A DNA stretch of 64,000 nucleotides, taken from Sporomusa silvacetica DSM 10669 (lineage in GTDB: Bacteria > Bacillota > Negativicutes > Sporomusales > Sporomusaceae). Below are positions 40,970 to 49,846 of this stretch, piece after piece. The notes beneath the pieces are model-generated. The model had not been told where the DNA came from and did no database searches. It saw only the letters and a program-made list of their open reading frames with translations. The position numbers and the translations under genes were made by a program. Numbering within the stretch: the stretch's first letter is position 1; every line of letters begins with the position of its first letter. Where the stretch lies: positions 1 through 64,000 of the forward strand of contig NZ_LSLK01000065.1 of the NCBI RefSeq assembly GCF_002257705.1. The letters run 5' to 3'.

Positions 40970-41058
40970 GATGCAACATACTACCTGTCTGAAAAAATTT
41001 TAACACGTTGTATATATACTTGGCGCAGAACAAGAGGCGCTAAAATTTTTAAACTACG

Positions 41059-41080
41059 ACATACCGACTGGTAGGTATGT
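41059..41080. promoter_or_regulatory. TetR operator before the RND pump
   Basis: ACATACCGACTGGTAGGTATGT: ACATACC and GGTATGT arms with an inner ACC...GGT. One base differs from the site at 40343-40364. The pump promoter must lie nearby, but no strong -35/-10 pair is obvious. Confidence 0.78.
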
Positions 41081-41121
41081 ATATTGCGTTAGCAGCCCAA
41101 ATCTGAATGGAGGTTTACTTG

Positions 41122-42219
41122 ATGAACAGATTGAAACCGAAGTATTGGATAATTTTGGTAATTGCAGTAATTGGCATTACCTTAGTTGTCCGCAGTGGCG
41201 TATTTGCCTTTGGTAAAGCTGATAGTAAAGCTGCTGACAGCGTGCTTAGCGTGAAAGTTGCTACAATCGAAAATGAAGATATTGTACCAAGTCTTATGTT
41301 TAATAGCTCAATCGAAGGGGCGACCTCGGCAACGGTGAGTGCCAAAATTGCGGGCCGGATTGAACAAGTCCTGGCAGAGGAGGGGCAAGCCGTTAAAGCA
41401 GGCGATCCTTTGGTTAAGTTAGAAGCTGTGGAGTTGGCAAACTCAGCCCGGCAGGCTGGTGATGCGGTAAAGAAGGCTCAGATTAACTACGAGTTGGCGC
41501 TGAATGATTACAATCGCTATCAGCGGCTTTTTGATAAAGGCGCTATTTCGGAACAGCAGTTAGATAATGTTAGAGCTAAATTAAAAACGGCAGAAGCTGA
41601 TGTTTCAAGCGCAACAGCTAACCAAAGCAGCGCTGAGCAGCAATATGGTTATGGCATAATCAGCGCGCCAGTTGATGGGGTGGTTGCCAATAAAAATGCC
41701 ACTATTGGGCAGGTAGTTTCTCCTGGAGTTGCACTTATGGTGGTGCAAGACATTAACCAGGTATACGCCGTAATCAATGTCGAACAAAAAGAATTGGGTC
41801 GTGTTAAAGTTGGTCAACAGGCCAATATTACGGTAGATACTTACCCTGATACAATTTTTACAGGCACAGTTGAGGTTGTGAATCCGGAAGCGGGTTCAAG
41901 CAGCCGGATGTTTAGGACCAAGATTAAAATTGATAATGATCGTGCCAACTTAAAGCCTGGTATGTTTGCCAAAGTAGCATTGTTGACAGGTGATCGTGTA
42001 GCGGTGCAGACGGTTCCTCAGTCAGCTGTTGTGCAAAAGCAGGGTTTGTACTATGTGTTTACTGTCGAAAACGGTAAGGCTGTCCGTCGGCAAATCGAGA
42101 TTGGCGAGGTAACAGGTAATACCATTGTAGTTAAGTCCGGTTTACAAACCGGAGCTCAGGTCATTGTGACAAGTACCAACCGCATTAAAGATGGTGACGC
42201 AGTACGCGTAGCCTCATAG
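41122..42219 (+). CDS. RND efflux periplasmic adaptor (membrane fusion protein)
   Basis: 365 residues of the AcrA/MexA family. One N-terminal membrane helix (about 8-28), a lipoyl half-motif AKIAGRIEQVLAEEGQAVKAGDPL, a coiled-coil hairpin (about 100-170, ARQAGDAVKKAQINYELA...), and GIISAPVDGVV then beta-barrel and membrane-proximal domains. ATG 41122 eight bases after GGAGG. Links the inner-membrane pump to an outer-membrane channel, which is not encoded in the window. Confidence 0.92.
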   Translation: MNRLKPKYWIILVIAVIGITLVVRSGVFAFGKADSKAADSVLSVKVATIENEDIVPSLMFNSSIEGATSATVSAKIAGRIEQVLAEEGQAVKAGDPLVKLEAVELANSARQAGDAVKKAQINYELALNDYNRYQRLFDKGAISEQQLDNVRAKLKTAEADVSSATANQSSAEQQYGYGIISAPVDGVVANKNATIGQVVSPGVALMVVQDINQVYAVINVEQKELGRVKVGQQANITVDTYPDTIFTGTVEVVNPEAGSSSRMFRTKIKIDNDRANLKPGMFAKVALLTGDRVAVQTVPQSAVVQKQGLYYVFTVENGKAVRRQIEIGEVTGNTIVVKSGLQTGAQVIVTSTNRIKDGDAVRVAS

Positions 42220-42235
42220 ATTAGGGGAAAAAGAC

Positions 42236-45200
42236 ATGAAGCTTACAGAGATTAGCGTAAAGCGCCCGGTCTTTGCTACGGTGATGATTTTAGCGCTGGT
42301 AGTGGTAGGCTTGGTTAGCTATATGTCCCTGGCTGTGGATCAATACCCCAGCGTGGAATTGCCTGTTGTTGCTGTGATTGTTCAATATCCCGGCGCAGCA
42401 CCAGAACAAGTAGAATCAAAGGTTACGCAAAAGATAGAAGAAGCAGTTAGTGAGGTCGCTGGTGTCGAGCATGTAACATCAACGGTAAGTGAGGGTGTTT
42501 CGACAACAGTTATTCAATTTACCATGGAAACAAATGCCGATGCTGCTGCGCAAAATGTACGCGATAAATTGGGCGGGGTACAGGCAAATTTGCCAGACGA
42601 TGCAAAAGCGCCGATTATTTCCCGTTTTGACCCTTCCGACACACCGATTATGTCGATTGCCGTAACCGGTGATGTAACCCGGCGAGAATTGACAGTGCTA
42701 GCCGAAGATATAATCACCAAACGGCTTAAGGCAATCAATGGGGTTGCCTCTGTCGACGTAAAGGGTGGCTTAGACCGTGAGATTCAAATCCAATTAGACA
42801 GCAACCAAATGTCCGCCTATAGTCTTACCATACCGGAAGTTCTCAATAGCCTGCGTAATGAGAATATTGATTCTCCTGGTGGTAAGGTGACTGATGGCCA
42901 GCGCAAAACTGACCTCCGGGCGGTAGGTAGTATTAAAAATACCAGTCAGTTTCTTGACATTGCTGTTGGCCAGCGTGACGGTGTGCCGATTTATGTAAAA
43001 AACATTGCAACTATTAAAGATACGACCGAAGAGCTAGTGACAGTTACTAAGCTTAATGACAAGCCGGCGCTCGGTCTTGACATTATGAAGCAGTCTGGCA
43101 GCAATACTGTACAAGTAGTGGATAATGTCAAAAAACAATTGGATAGTATTAAAAAGGAATTGCCGCCAGGGATTGAACTGGTGGTAGTTCGCGATAATTC
43201 GAAAACAATTAAAGAGTCAGTACAGGATGTTGAATTTAACCTCGTCGTTGGTGGTATCTTAGCGGTTGCGATTGTATTTTTGTTCTTAGGCAATTGGCGA
43301 AGTACCGTCATCAGTGGGATTGCGATTCCAGTTTCTGTTATTGCTTCCTTTATGGTAATGAAGGCATTGAACTTCACGCTCAACACTATGTCGCTGCTGG
43401 CCTTATCACTGGCGGTTGGCTTGTTGATTGATGATGCCATTGTTGTTATCGAAAATATTGTGCGCCATCTGGAAATGGGCAAAGATAAGGTAACTGCCGC
43501 ACTAGATGGAACCGCAGAGATTGGTCTTGCCGTTATGGCAACGACCTTTACCCTTGTCGCTGTCTTCTTGCCGGTAGGCATGATGAACGGCACTGTTGGC
43601 CAGTTCTTTAAAGAGTTTGGCATTACTGTGGCGGCCAGTGTGTTGGTATCTTTGTTTGTTGCGTTTACACTGACGCCCATGCTGTCGGCCAAATATCTGG
43701 ATCATGCCGAAATCAAGGGCAACAGTAAGCTAGCCAGAGCCTGGCTTAAATGGAATGACAAGTTTGATGAGTTAACCGCTAAATATGGGAGAGTTTTGCA
43801 TCAAGCCCTGGGGCAACGCCGCAAAGTCATATTGGTAGCGGCTGCCATGTTTATGGGGAGTTTAATGCTCTTGCCGCTACTGGGGTCAACCTTTATTCCT
43901 GATGCTGATAATGAAGAGATTAGCGTATCGGCTGTTGTAGACCCCGGCATGAGTGTAAACGCTGTGGGAGATATGGCAGATAGTATGGTTCAAATCATTC
44001 GCGATCTGCCGGAAGTCAGGCTGACCTACACTGTAGCCACTGCCAAAGATATAACTATCTTGGCAGAACTTACACCCAAGGGCCAGCGTAAGCATAGTGA
44101 CTCGGCTATTATCAAAGAGCTTCGCCAAAAATTCAGCGATATGACTGGTGCGGAAATTAGTGTATCCAAAAAAGCAGCTATGACAAATGGCAAGCCAGTA
44201 TCACTGGTTGTCCAGGGAACCTCGCTGGATACCCTGGCCGAAATTGCTGAACAGATAGAACAAGTTGTTGCCAGTATACCTGGTGCTGTTGAAGTATCGT
44301 CAAGTTATGAAGCGGGTAACCCTGATGCGCAGCTTGTGGTTAAGCATGATCGGGCGGCAGATTTGGGAATTTCGACGGCAAGTATTGCCGATACGCTGCA
44401 AACAATGTTTAATGGTAAGGTTGTCACCCAATACAAAGAGGGTGAAGACTCCTATGATGTACGGGTAATTTTAGATCCGGATAAGCGCCGGAGCCTGGCA
44501 GACGTCAAGGATGTGTATTTGTCTGGCAGTACCCAGGGCAAAAGCGGACAAGCCGTTATGGTGCCGCTTGATCAGGTAACAGACACGGTGTATGCTACCA
44601 GCCCGGCCCAGATTAAACGCTATGATAACCAACAGCAAATCACTATTTCAGCCAACCTTAGTGGGATTACGCTGGGAGAATTCAACACTGCGTTCAAGAA
44701 AAAAGTGGCTGATGTAGCCATGCCGGAGGGTTATCAATTTGTTACTACCGGCCAAACCAAGTCCATGAATGATGCTTTCAGCAGCATGGTTGTGGCACTA
44801 ACAATGGCGGTACTGTTTATCTTCTTCGTATTGGCTGCCCAGTTTGAGAGCTATCTTGACCCTTTTGCTATTATGTTGGCTTTGCCGCTGGCGATTATTG
44901 GCGCAATAATTGGCCTGTTAGTGATGGGGAGTGAACTCAGCGTAATGTCCCTGATTGGCATTATTATGCTGATGGGATTGGTAACCAAGAACGCCATTTT
45001 GCTGGTTGACTTTGCCAAACAGCGCCGCGCCCAAGGTGTAGAACGCAACCAGGCATTGGTAGAGGCTGCGACCAAGCGGATGCGTCCTATCATTATGACG
45101 ACGGCCGCCATGATTGTCGGTATGATTCCGCTGGCCTTGGGTATCGGACCTGGTGCCGAAGCACGTGCGCCTATGGCCCATGCCATCATCGGCGGTTTGG

Positions 45201-45316
45201 TGACTTCGACTATTCTTACGTTGGTTGTGGTGCCAGTGGTATATACCTTGTTTGACGATATTCAATACGGCAGATTTAGTATACAGAAGATATGGAAACG
45301 GTATAATAGATCGTAG
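42236..45316 (+). CDS. RND multidrug efflux transporter (AcrB/HAE1 family)
   Basis: 1026 residues, full length. Proton-relay residues are visible: the Asp-Asp pair in GLLIDDAIVVIENI (TM4) and Lys in GLVTKNAILLVDFAKQ (TM10). Porter loops PGAAPEQVESKVTQKIEEAVS and the second-half repeat are as expected. It exports hydrophobic compounds with proton influx. 16 bases after the adaptor gene, one operon under the TetR operator. Needs a TolC-like channel from elsewhere; implies an outer membrane. Confidence 0.95.
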   Translation: MKLTEISVKRPVFATVMILALVVVGLVSYMSLAVDQYPSVELPVVAVIVQYPGAAPEQVESKVTQKIEEAVSEVAGVEHVTSTVSEGVSTTVIQFTMETNADAAAQNVRDKLGGVQANLPDDAKAPIISRFDPSDTPIMSIAVTGDVTRRELTVLAEDIITKRLKAINGVASVDVKGGLDREIQIQLDSNQMSAYSLTIPEVLNSLRNENIDSPGGKVTDGQRKTDLRAVGSIKNTSQFLDIAVGQRDGVPIYVKNIATIKDTTEELVTVTKLNDKPALGLDIMKQSGSNTVQVVDNVKKQLDSIKKELPPGIELVVVRDNSKTIKESVQDVEFNLVVGGILAVAIVFLFLGNWRSTVISGIAIPVSVIASFMVMKALNFTLNTMSLLALSLAVGLLIDDAIVVIENIVRHLEMGKDKVTAALDGTAEIGLAVMATTFTLVAVFLPVGMMNGTVGQFFKEFGITVAASVLVSLFVAFTLTPMLSAKYLDHAEIKGNSKLARAWLKWNDKFDELTAKYGRVLHQALGQRRKVILVAAAMFMGSLMLLPLLGSTFIPDADNEEISVSAVVDPGMSVNAVGDMADSMVQIIRDLPEVRLTYTVATAKDITILAELTPKGQRKHSDSAIIKELRQKFSDMTGAEISVSKKAAMTNGKPVSLVVQGTSLDTLAEIAEQIEQVVASIPGAVEVSSSYEAGNPDAQLVVKHDRAADLGISTASIADTLQTMFNGKVVTQYKEGEDSYDVRVILDPDKRRSLADVKDVYLSGSTQGKSGQAVMVPLDQVTDTVYATSPAQIKRYDNQQQITISANLSGITLGEFNTAFKKKVADVAMPEGYQFVTTGQTKSMNDAFSSMVVALTMAVLFIFFVLAAQFESYLDPFAIMLALPLAIIGAIIGLLVMGSELSVMSLIGIIMLMGLVTKNAILLVDFAKQRRAQGVERNQALVEAATKRMRPIIMTTAAMIVGMIPLALGIGPGAEARAPMAHAIIGGLVTSTILTLVVVPVVYTLFDDIQYGRFSIQKIWKRYNRS

Positions 45317-45330
45317 TATCCTTTATCAAT

Positions 45331-45375
45331 AAACATCCTGAAGCTAAAAAAGCTTGCAGGATGTTTGTTTTTTCG
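45331..45375 (+). terminator. Terminator of the RND operon
   Basis: AAACATCCTGAAGC pairs with GCTTGCAGGATGTTT around TAAAAAA, then GTTTTTT. Confidence 0.85.
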
Positions 45376-45378
45376 GTA

Positions 45379-45590
45379 CAAGTAAAAGATAGAGAAAAAT
45401 AAAGAGGTAGTTTGTACTTAGCGACAATGTAGGAAAATGAGCTACTGGACGCAAATGCACGCTGGACTGCGAGCGGGGAACACAGTAGCGTATTGTACCT
45501 AACAATGGGTTTAGGTAGGAGTTTGGCAGGTATAACGACGCTTTATGTCTGGCTAGAAAAGAAGTAAGATAACACTGATATAAAGTTACA
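45379..45590. other. Intergenic DNA upstream of the riboswitch
   Basis: No gene. CTACTG (45433) and CAGTAG (45484) can pair around GGACGCAAATGC, but the flanking parts of a GEMM riboswitch are missing. A promoter for the riboswitch must lie here. Confidence 0.35.
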
Positions 45591-45591
45591 T

Positions 45592-45718
45592 AAGGCCGAA
45601 TTCCAGAATGGAAGCGGAGGAACCACTTTTTGGGGTTAATTTTGCCAAATAGGCAAAAGGGATGTTTTTTCTCTTGTCATCCTACCCGTCAGCTAACTTC
45701 GTAGGCTAAAGCAAGGGG
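45592..45718 (+). promoter_or_regulatory. c-di-AMP riboswitch (ydaO/yuaA family)
   Basis: Family landmarks in order: GGCCGAATTCC, GCGGAGGAACCAC, TTGGGGTTAAT, a variable AGGCAAAAGGGATG arm, and ACCCGTCAGCTAACTTCGTAGGC. It lies directly before a KimA-type potassium importer, the classic ydaO target. c-di-AMP binding would favour the terminator that follows and shut off potassium uptake. Confidence 0.9.
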
Positions 45719-45721
45719 TCG

Positions 45722-45744
45722 AAAGACCGACAGGTCTTTTTTCT
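45722..45744 (+). terminator. Expression-platform terminator of the c-di-AMP riboswitch
   Basis: AAAGACC-GACA-GGTCTTT followed by TTTTC, a few bases after the aptamer. Confidence 0.85.
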
Positions 45745-45784
45745 TTTTGGGAAAAACAACATATAGGAAACTGGAGGCGCTACT

Positions 45785-47632
45785 ATGATGCGCGTACTTC
45801 GCCGATTACTTATCGGCAAGCCACTTCATAATCGGGAATTGGCTCACGAAAAACTTCCGAAGTGGAAGGCATTGTCTATTTTTTCCTCAGATGCATTATC
45901 ATCTGTTGCCTATGGTCCAGAACAAATTATGCTTGCTTTAGTTGCTGTTCCCAGTCTTGTAGCTTATGGGTTTATGGGTCCGGTGGCCATAGGTATTTTG
46001 TCGCTGCTGGCTGTTGTAGTGTTATCCTATGTACAGGTGGCCAAAGCCAATCCTGAGGGTGGTGGTGCCTACACAGTAGCCAAGAAAAATCTGGGCAAGA
46101 TGCCTGCGCTGGTGGCAGCCGGTTCGGTTTTTGCCGATTATGTATTGACTGCTGCTGTAAGTGTCTCGGCAGGCACGGCAGCCATTGTTTCAGCTTTTCC
46201 TGCTTTGGCGGGGCGGGAGGTAACAATTGATGTGTTGGTGCTCTTTGCAATACTGATGCTAGTTAATCTGCGGGGAGTACGAGAATCTTCCAATGCTTTC
46301 GTTATACCTACATATGCTTTTTTGTTGGGTATCATTATTTTAATTGTAATAGGTATATGGAAGTCCTATACTGCTGCTCCTTATTTGCTGCCGCCAGAAT
46401 CATTAGCCCGTCAGCAACTGGATTGGGCGATGCTGTTTGTGATTTTACGGGCCTTTGCCAATGGCTGTAGTTCAATGACAGGGGTAGAAGCCATTGCCGA
46501 TAGTGTTCCCATGTTCCGGAAGCCGGAAGCCCGCAATGCTGCTATTACTACATACTGGATGGCAGGAATCCTGGGTTTTATGTTCCTGGGTATTACCTAC
46601 CTTGTCATGCATTATCACATTTTACCGATACCTGAGGTTACGGCTATGTCGCAATTGGCAGAAGAAATTTTTGGCCGCTCTGCTGCCTATTATTATATTC
46701 AGATTACTACGATGCTAGTGTTATATCTGGCAGGCAATACGGCCTACAACGGCTTGCCGGTGCTGTTATCCATTGTGGCTAAGGATGGGTATATGCCCCG
46801 TTATTTGGCGACACGTGGTGAGCGGCTGACATTTTCTAATGGTATTATTTTACTGACTGTCGCGGCTGCTTTATTAATTGTTGTGTTTCGGGGAAATACT
46901 GAGCATCTCATTTCGCTGTATGCTATTGGCGTATTCATTTCGTTTACTATTGCCCAATCTAGCATGGTCGTTCACTGGAACCGGGAGCGTGGTAAGGGAT
47001 GGCAGATTCGGGCACTGCTAAATGGCATTGGTGCTACGACCACCGGTCTGGTTGTCCTTATTATTACCGTAACAAAATTTCTCTATGGGGCCTGGATTAT
47101 CTTGCTGTTTATTCCCATTATGATTTATATCTTTACAGCCATTCGGGGCCACTATAACTCTATAGCCGATCAACTACACCTGCCGGAAGAATGCTATGAA
47201 AAGGGAGCGGCCACTTTTCCAGAGGGTAAACACATTGTTATTGTGCCTGTATCGACAACAACGCGCGTGGTGTATGAAACCATCAAATATGCCAAGATGA
47301 TTGGTGATAATATCCTGGCTGTTCATGTGTCTAATAATGAAGAAACGACTAAGAAGGTTGTCGAAAAATGGAAGTTGTGGGATCCGGGTATAGAGTTGAT
47401 CGTTATTCGTTCGCCCTACCGGTTACTAATGCGGCCGCTCCTGCATTTTATTGAGAAGAAGGAGAGGGAAAAGGGGCCAGATGATTATATCACAGTAATT
47501 ATCCCTGAATTTGAAACGCGAAAATCCTGGCATCGGCTCTTGCATAATCAGACCGGCTGGTTTTTACGGAATACTCTTATTTGGAGGGAAAACGTTATTG
47601 TAACTACCGTTCCTTACCACTTGAAAGAATAG
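45785..47632 (+). CDS. kimA: KimA-type potassium importer (APC superfamily, YdaO)
   Basis: 615 residues. About 12 membrane segments (residues about 25-460) of the APC fold, starting KWKALSIFSSDALSSVAYG, with the family's ANPEGGGAYTVAKKNLG. The C-terminal 150 residues are a soluble UspA-like domain (HIVIVPVSTTTRVVYETIKYAK). B. subtilis KimA of similar length takes up K+ with protons and is controlled by c-di-AMP at RNA and protein level. GGAGG seven bases before ATG 45785. The last 56 bases around its stop are duplicated at 54072-54127. Confidence 0.92.
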   Translation: MMRVLRRLLIGKPLHNRELAHEKLPKWKALSIFSSDALSSVAYGPEQIMLALVAVPSLVAYGFMGPVAIGILSLLAVVVLSYVQVAKANPEGGGAYTVAKKNLGKMPALVAAGSVFADYVLTAAVSVSAGTAAIVSAFPALAGREVTIDVLVLFAILMLVNLRGVRESSNAFVIPTYAFLLGIIILIVIGIWKSYTAAPYLLPPESLARQQLDWAMLFVILRAFANGCSSMTGVEAIADSVPMFRKPEARNAAITTYWMAGILGFMFLGITYLVMHYHILPIPEVTAMSQLAEEIFGRSAAYYYIQITTMLVLYLAGNTAYNGLPVLLSIVAKDGYMPRYLATRGERLTFSNGIILLTVAAALLIVVFRGNTEHLISLYAIGVFISFTIAQSSMVVHWNRERGKGWQIRALLNGIGATTTGLVVLIITVTKFLYGAWIILLFIPIMIYIFTAIRGHYNSIADQLHLPEECYEKGAATFPEGKHIVIVPVSTTTRVVYETIKYAKMIGDNILAVHVSNNEETTKKVVEKWKLWDPGIELIVIRSPYRLLMRPLLHFIEKKEREKGPDDYITVIIPEFETRKSWHRLLHNQTGWFLRNTLIWRENVIVTTVPYHLKE

Positions 47633-47638
47633 TAAAAG
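47583..47638. repeat. 56-bp direct repeat, copy 1 (end of kimA)
   Basis: The last 16 codons of kimA plus six bases after the stop. Copy 2 at 54072-54127 is identical over all 56 bases. The 6.4 kb between them is the hexuronate module. Confidence 0.95.
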
Positions 47639-47675
47639 AGGTAGCCTCAAATTTTGAGACTACCTCTTTCTGTTA
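47635..47675 (+). terminator. kimA terminator
   Basis: AAAGAGGTAG pairs with CTACCTCTTT; an inner CTCAAA-TTTTGAG extends it. Followed by CTGTTATTTTT. Confidence 0.85.
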
Positions 47676-47747
47676 TTTTTGTTTTATGTATGCTTTACAT
47701 CTGTAAACTCGTATTGTAGTATTGGTAGCATAAGGATGTGATTAAAT

Positions 47748-48431
47748 TTGACCATTGAACTCATTGAAAAAAACTCAATGGAATCAACCAGCGAGTATGT
47801 ATATAGGGTGTTGAAGAAAAATATTATTGACATGCATCTCGTACCTGGTCAAAATATCAGCGAAAAAGAAATGGCCGATGTTTTACATGTCAGCCGGACA
47901 CCGGTGCGCGAAGGATTTATCAAATTAGCCCAGGAAGAACTGCTGGATATTTATCCGCAAAAAGGGACATATATTTCTATGATTGATCTCAACCATGTGG
48001 AAGAGTCCAGATTCATGCGGGCTTCGTTGGAACAAGCTGTGATAAAATTAGCGTGCAAAGCTTTCCCGGCAGAAGTTCTATTTGAATTGCAACTCAATCT
48101 TAATATGCAGGAACTTTGTGTTGGCGAAAACAATCATGATAAGCTGTTTAAATTGGATGAGGATTTGCATGGACTTATTTTTACAGGCTGTAACAAAAAA
48201 AGAGTATGGATGGCCATACAGCAAATGTCAACCCATTTCAACCGTGTGCGTATCTTGAATCTGGCAACCAGTCTTCATTGGGAAAATATCGTGGCAGAGC
48301 ACCGGCAGGTCATGGAAGCAATCAAGAATAAAGACGGTGCGCAGGCTGAGAGCGTGATTGAACAGCATTTAGCCAGAGTTATTTACGATCAGGCAGAATT
48401 GAAGATCCAATACCCAGACTATTTTAAATAG
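47748..48431 (+). CDS. GntR-family regulator (FCD type) of the hexuronate module
   Basis: 227 residues: GntR winged helix (ISEKEMADVLHVSRTPVREGFIKL) and an FCD domain with the metal histidines expected around LDEDLHGLIF and IVAEHRQVMEAI. TTG start at 47748 with AAGGATG upstream. The palindromic site at 48475-48514, between this gene and the TRAP genes, is its likely operator. Ligand probably a hexuronate or mannonate, as in UxuR/ExuR regulators (inference). Confidence 0.88.
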   Translation: MTIELIEKNSMESTSEYVYRVLKKNIIDMHLVPGQNISEKEMADVLHVSRTPVREGFIKLAQEELLDIYPQKGTYISMIDLNHVEESRFMRASLEQAVIKLACKAFPAEVLFELQLNLNMQELCVGENNHDKLFKLDEDLHGLIFTGCNKKRVWMAIQQMSTHFNRVRILNLATSLHWENIVAEHRQVMEAIKNKDGAQAESVIEQHLARVIYDQAELKIQYPDYFK

Positions 48432-48474
48432 ATCAGGGTATTTTTTTTATTTTTGGAATTTTTCAAATAGAGTA

Positions 48475-48514
48475 TTTACACCACCACACTAGTATGGTAG
48501 TATGGTTGTGTAAA
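48475..48514 (+). promoter_or_regulatory. TRAP operon promoter within a palindromic operator
   Basis: TTTACA (48475-48480), 17 bases, TAGTAT (48498-48503). The whole is enclosed by TTTACACCACC and GGTTGTGTAAA, inverted with one mismatch, with AGTATGGTAGTAT inside. A bound regulator would cover the promoter. Confidence 0.65.
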
Positions 48515-48708
48515 TAAATTATATGTACGTTATGGTTATATTAAACGGCGACTTCATGTACTATATTAAAAAATTCAGAGTTCAATTACCAGTTTAATAG
48601 TGGAATACTATTGGTGAATGAAGATATGAATTTTAAACAAGGGAGTGATAATTCTCATATACGAATGTCATCAGACCCAACTATTTTAATTAAATTAGGA
48701 GGTTGTGT

Positions 48709-49716
48709 ATGAATAGGAAGATAATTTCAGTAGTTTGTTTGGGTGTATTTATTTTTTCTTTAATGCTTGTCGGATGTGGTGGTAGTCAAAAATCGTCGGA
48801 CAATAAAAAAACATTAATCCGTGTGGGTTATATATTAGCTCCTGGTAGTGATGCAGACAAAGGTGCGCAGAAATTCAAGGAACTTGTGGAAAAGAATAGT
48901 AACGGTCGTATTGAAGTGCAAACTTTCCCGAGCTCTCAGCTCGGCAGTGATCAGGATATGTTCAATGCACAGCAAATGGGCAGCCTGGAGATGGAAATAT
49001 GCGGTGATGGGCCGATCAATATTTTTGAACCAACTTTTGGTGCGTTGACTATGCCATTTGCTTTCCGTGATATGCAGCATATGCTCAACGTTTATAACGG
49101 ACCTATTGGTGAGCAATTGAATAAGGCTTTTATCAAAGATAAAGGTGTGCGTGTTGTAGATACATGGGTTCGCGGACCTCGTTATCTGACTGCTAATAAA
49201 GAAATTGTTACTCCGGAAGATTTACAGGGGTATAAACTTCGTGTTCCTACCCAGACTACTTATGTTGAAACTTGGAAAAATCTTGGCGCCATTCCTACTG
49301 CCATGAATCTTTCTGAGCTGTATACCGCTTTGCAGCAAGGTGTTGTGGGCGGACAGGAAAATCCGTTGGATCTCATCTATACTTCCAGCTTTTATCAAGT
49401 GCAAAAATATGTAATGGATACAAAACATGTGTATGGACCGTATATAGTTACTGTAAGTGACAAGTTCTATTCCAGCTTACCGGACGATCTGAAGAAAATT
49501 GTTACCGATGCGGCAAAAGAAGCCGGTAAATACGAAAAAAGTCTGGTTGAAAATGGTGAAGTTCAATTCAAGGCAGATCTTGAGAAAAAAGGTATGAAGT
49601 TTGTCAATGTTAACCGTCAGGCTTTTATTGATAAGATGAAGGGCTTGCCGGAACAATTGGAAAAGAGCCAAAAATGGATTCCGGGTCAATATCAGCAAAT
49701 TGTTGAAACAAAATAA
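48709..49716 (+). CDS. TRAP transporter solute-binding protein (DctP family, lipoprotein)
   Basis: 335 residues. Lipobox Cys23 (MLVGC) instead of the free periplasmic form. DctP landmarks: GADKGAQKFKELVE-like start, QLGSDQDMFNAQQMG, the conserved Arg in GYKLRVPTQTTY that binds the carboxylate, and GVVGGQENPLDLIYT. Binds an acidic sugar for the DctQM pump. AGGAGG six bases before ATG 48709. First gene of the hexuronate operon. Confidence 0.93.
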   Translation: MNRKIISVVCLGVFIFSLMLVGCGGSQKSSDNKKTLIRVGYILAPGSDADKGAQKFKELVEKNSNGRIEVQTFPSSQLGSDQDMFNAQQMGSLEMEICGDGPINIFEPTFGALTMPFAFRDMQHMLNVYNGPIGEQLNKAFIKDKGVRVVDTWVRGPRYLTANKEIVTPEDLQGYKLRVPTQTTYVETWKNLGAIPTAMNLSELYTALQQGVVGGQENPLDLIYTSSFYQVQKYVMDTKHVYGPYIVTVSDKFYSSLPDDLKKIVTDAAKEAGKYEKSLVENGEVQFKADLEKKGMKFVNVNRQAFIDKMKGLPEQLEKSQKWIPGQYQQIVETK

Positions 49717-49767
49717 ACGAGTATGATCGCTAAGCTAAGTGGGTAACAAATAAATAACATGGTAAAT

Positions 49768-49832
49768 TGTCCCAGTAGCGAGATGCATGGCAGAACTGAA
49801 ATAAAATCTAGCTACTGGGACACTGATTTTTT
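49768..49832 (+). terminator. Intercistronic hairpin between dctP and dctQM
   Basis: TGTCCCAGTAGC (49768-49779) pairs with GCTACTGGGACA (49811-49822), loop 31 bases, then GATTTTTT. Likely a partial terminator or 3' stabiliser that makes binding protein exceed membrane protein. Confidence 0.65.
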
Positions 49833-49846
49833 AAGAAAGGTTGTGC

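Noticed and set aside
45430..45490. GGACGCAAATGC inside a CTACTG/CAGTAG stem, reminiscent of GEMM
   Set aside because: The tetraloop-receptor half and the second conserved loop are missing. The real leader element is the ydaO riboswitch just downstream.
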